Shown here: one piece after another, positions 61,864 through 64,000 of the stretch | Numbering within the stretch: position 1 is the first letter of the stretch | How the letters are laid out: each line of letters starts with the position of its first letter | Assembly (NCBI GenBank): GCA_040399685.1 | Contig: JBBART010000012.1 | Location: 62,001-126,000 of the forward strand | Direction: 5' to 3' | Length of the DNA stretch: 64,000 bases | Source: CAIQQQ01 sp040399685 | Lineage (GTDB): Bacteria; Pseudomonadota; Alphaproteobacteria; Acetobacterales; Acetobacteraceae | Program-made: the position numbers and the translations under genes | Notes under the pieces: generated by a model | The model's database searches: none | Seen by the model: the letters and a program-made list of their open reading frames with translations, nothing else | Told to the model about the DNA's origin: nothing

Positions 61864-63096
61864 TCAGGCGGAAATCAGGGCGCGGGCGGCGGTTCGGCCG
61901 GACCTGATGGCACCTTCAATCGTGGCGGGCAAGCCGGTGGCTGTCCAGTCTCCCGCAACTGCGAAGTGATGCAGGCCGATTGTTGCCTGTGGGCGCCGTT
62001 TCTCGTTGGCGGCCGTGGCGGCGAAGGTGGCGCGCTTTTCCCGCACCACGCGCACGGGTGGCATGGCGTGATCAAGGCGCAGGGCTTTGCAGATATCGGC
62101 CCAAACCAACGTGGCGATGTCCTCGACTGCCACGTCCAACAAACGGTTCGCAGCACTGATGGTGACGGACACAATTCCCGGTTTGATGAAGATCCATTCC
62201 GCGATGCCGCCTACCAATCCAACGAACCCGGCACGGCCGGGTTCCGCATCGAGGCGGAAATGCACGTTTATAATTGCCTCATAGGCGTCCGGCGCCACCA
62301 GTCCCGGCACCAGATCGGCCGCAACCCAGGGCGGCACGGCCAGCACAACACCCTCATCCGGCGCCACGGAAACCGGGCCTGAGGGCAGATGCAGTGCCGT
62401 CACCCGATCCTCGGCGATGGTGAGGGCGGACACGCGGCTGGACACATTCACCGTGCCGCTACGTTCTTCCAGCCACGCGATCGCCGGGTCGATGAAGCTC
62501 TCGGACAATCCCTCACGGGGCACCAGCGGCACGCAGGCCAGCCCACCGCGCAGCAGTGAGCCTTCGACCACCGCCCACATCAGCGATGCCAGCGCCGTGT
62601 CAGCCGGGGTGTTCAGGCCGGATACTGCCAATGGCTCCAGCAGGCGACGATACAATTCCGTGCCGCCAATGGCCTGTTCCACCGACGCGCCGGACTTGGC
62701 GAAGCGCAGCCGGATCAGTGCCAGGTAGTCGCGCAGCCTTGTACCGGGGACGCGGCGGGTGAATATCCACCAAGGGAACACGCTGGCGCCGGGTTCCACC
62801 GTCCAGCGGTCGCCGGTGCCCAGGTCCATGAACGGGAAATACGCCGTGCCGGGCCCTTGCAGCGTGTCGCGCGCGCCGATGGTTTCCAGAAACGCCATCG
62901 CGGCGTCGTTGCCGGACAGCAGCAGGTGGTTGCCGTTGTCGATGCGCGCGCCCAGCGTGCGGTCGAAATACGACCGGCAGCGCCCGCCCGCATTGGGGCC
63001 TGCTTCATACAGGGTGACGCTGCGCCCGACCCGCGTCAGTTCGACAGCCGCCGACAGGCCCGCGAGGCCGGCACCGATGATATGGACGTGTTTCAC
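61864..63096 (-). CDS. hpnE: Hydroxysqualene dehydroxylase / squalene-associated desaturase HpnE
   Basis: A 410-aa FAD amine-oxidase-like enzyme that converts hydroxysqualene to squalene in the HpnC-D-E route. The FAD motif HVHIIGAGLAGLSAAVELTR is right at the N-terminus, followed by EAGPNAGGRCRSYFD. The C-terminal FAD segment is VAGDWTATGLPATIEGAIRS. GTG 63096 overlaps the hpnD stop (GTGA) and starts just before the FAD motif; the further 13 upstream codons lie inside hpnD. Confidence 0.94.
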   Translation of the reverse strand: MKHVHIIGAGLAGLSAAVELTRVGRSVTLYEAGPNAGGRCRSYFDRTLGARIDNGNHLLLSGNDAAMAFLETIGARDTLQGPGTAYFPFMDLGTGDRWTVEPGASVFPWWIFTRRVPGTRLRDYLALIRLRFAKSGASVEQAIGGTELYRRLLEPLAVSGLNTPADTALASLMWAVVEGSLLRGGLACVPLVPREGLSESFIDPAIAWLEERSGTVNVSSRVSALTIAEDRVTALHLPSGPVSVAPDEGVVLAVPPWVAADLVPGLVAPDAYEAIINVHFRLDAEPGRAGFVGLVGGIAEWIFIKPGIVSVTISAANRLLDVAVEDIATLVWADICKALRLDHAMPPVRVVREKRATFAATAANEKRRPQATIGLHHFAVAGDWTATGLPATIEGAIRSGRTAARALISA

Positions 63097-63947
63097 AGCA
63101 CGCCGTGCCGCAGGGCGATCCACAGCTTGCGCCATTTCGCCACTTTCACCGGCACGTCCAGCCGGTCCCAGCCGCGTGCTTCCAGTCGGTCCAGAATGGC
63201 GGCGTAGCTGGCGCCCATCACCTTGGCCGGCTTCATTGCCTTCGGGTCACACGCCTTCATGTGCAGCGCCGCGTCATCGAAATAGCGATGCGCCATGAGG
63301 GCCATGCGCGCACAGACGGCGGGCAGGGCAGGGTGCGCCAAAAGCTGTTGCGGATCGTGCGGGATGCAGGCTGCGTCCAGCCATTCGGCGGGCAGATAGA
63401 TCCGGCCCCGTTCCGCGTCCTCATGCACATCGCGCAGGATGTTGGTGAACTGTAACGCCCGGCCGAGCGACCACGCCACCTCGTCGGCCTTGGCGGACTG
63501 GTCGCCAAATGCGCGCACGGACATGCGGCCGACGGCTGCGGCCACGCGGTCGCAATACAGGTCCAGCGTGGCCAGATCGGGGGCCACGATCACCGTTTCG
63601 CAATCCATCTGCATGCCGTCGATGACGGCGGTGAAGTCCTTCTCCTGCAACGCATAGGTGGCGATGGCGCGCAGCAGAACGCGGCCCACGGCGTTGTCCG
63701 CGTGCCCCGCGTAAAGTGCTGCCACGCGGGCGCGCCATTCGTTCAGGCGGGGCAGTTTGGTGGCAAACGGGGCTTCGTCGTCAGCGATGTCATCGACGAT
63801 ACGGCAGAACGCATACACCGCATACATTGCCATCCGCCGGTCTGGCGGCAGGATGCGCATGCCGCGATAAAAGCTGGTGCCGGCGGCGCGCACAACGCCC
63901 TCCACCTCGTCCAGATCCGCCTGTGCGGCGCCCAGGGCGGTGCTCAT
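63093..63947 (-). CDS. hpnD: Presqualene diphosphate synthase HpnD
   Basis: A 284-aa trans-isoprenyl diphosphate synthase that condenses two farnesyl diphosphates to presqualene diphosphate. The two Asp-rich metal motifs are DDIADD at 52-57 and NILRDVHEDAERGRIYLP. FYRGMRILPPDRRMAMYAVY is the typical start of the substrate pocket. It overlaps hpnC upstream and hpnE downstream by 4 nt each. Confidence 0.95.
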   Translation of the reverse strand: MSTALGAAQADLDEVEGVVRAAGTSFYRGMRILPPDRRMAMYAVYAFCRIVDDIADDEAPFATKLPRLNEWRARVAALYAGHADNAVGRVLLRAIATYALQEKDFTAVIDGMQMDCETVIVAPDLATLDLYCDRVAAAVGRMSVRAFGDQSAKADEVAWSLGRALQFTNILRDVHEDAERGRIYLPAEWLDAACIPHDPQQLLAHPALPAVCARMALMAHRYFDDAALHMKACDPKAMKPAKVMGASYAAILDRLEARGWDRLDVPVKVAKWRKLWIALRHGVL

Positions 63948-64000
63948 GGCAGATACCGCAGGGCGGCGAGGATGCTGAACACAGCGTCGGTTTTGGTCAG
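63944..64000 (-). CDS. hpnC: Squalene synthase-like HpnC, last 18 codons (rest outside window)
   Basis: Eighteen sense codons (LTKTDAVFSILAALRYLP) and a TGA that overlaps the hpnD ATG are visible. The name is inferred from position: hpnC directly precedes hpnD in this operon type. HpnC converts presqualene diphosphate to hydroxysqualene. The fragment itself is too short to identify. Confidence 0.6.
   Translation of the reverse strand: MTKTDAVFSILAALRYLP

Noticed and set aside
59923..62382. An 819-codon open frame opposite shc and hpnE
   Set aside because: It is antisense to two secure hopanoid genes, and its content is Gly/His/Arg-rich without motifs.

Overview
The window is high-G+C DNA from an alphaproteobacterium, most likely an Acetobacteraceae-type organism. 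That placement is an inference from gene content: a hopanoid cluster (hpnC-D-E-shc-hpnG plus hpnH), a subtilase carrying a Hint domain, a short NAD-type 6-phosphogluconate dehydrogenase, an Aap-type amino-acid ABC transporter, alphaproteobacterial addAB, and the rsmB-rpe-heparinase-purH block. Coding density is high. Many genes are joined by 1-8 nt ATGA, GTGA or TGATG overlaps.

Layout. 1-3944: 3' part of leuS, then lptE, holA and gnd. 4083-8617: SDR dehydrogenase and DUF427 protein (minus), then an S9 peptidase coupled to gamma-glutamyltransferase (plus). 8618-11813: an accessory islet holding a decayed tyrosine recombinase, a lower-G+C dynamin-like GTPase with a truncated coupled ORF upstream, an AbrB/PemK module and a HicAB module. 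11999-16607: LhgO-like oxidase, a family-5 solute-binding protein, and the yggT-DUF167-folD-hypothetical operon. 16773-23182: tRNA-Ala(CGC), rsmB, rpe, heparinase-like protein, glycosyltransferase and purH. 23211-28860: small genes, then the aapJQMP transporter. 29282-33234: a soluble globin-coupled chemoreceptor and a PAS/GGDEF/EAL protein with a degenerate GGDEF motif. 33155-37006: a very long WbsX/glycosyltransferase gene cut by one in-frame TAA. 37325-43229: metabolic genes, lolA, an MFS transporter and a flavoprotein reductase. 43308-51243: tsaE-murU-addB-addA-trxA. 51303-57455: secreted hypothetical protein, ZntB-like transporter, subtilase/Hint protein with its partner, GNAT protein. 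57452-64000: TetR regulator and the hopanoid genes.

How the genes work together. The hpn genes run squalene formation (HpnC/D/E), cyclisation (Shc) and C35 side-chain extension (HpnH, HpnG). A TetR gene diverges from hpnH across a 22-bp near-palindrome. AddAB processes double-strand breaks. LptE, LolA and hopanoids all serve the outer envelope. AapJQMP imports amino acids, possibly from a sigma-54 type promoter.

The most unusual signal is a roughly 130-bp structured intergenic element present twice in opposite orientations (about 3946-4080 and 11860-11990). Its outer A/T-rich hairpins are conserved in sequence. Its central stem differs completely in sequence but keeps its pairing. Both copies lie between convergent genes, as a bidirectional terminator or a mobile REP/MITE-like family would.
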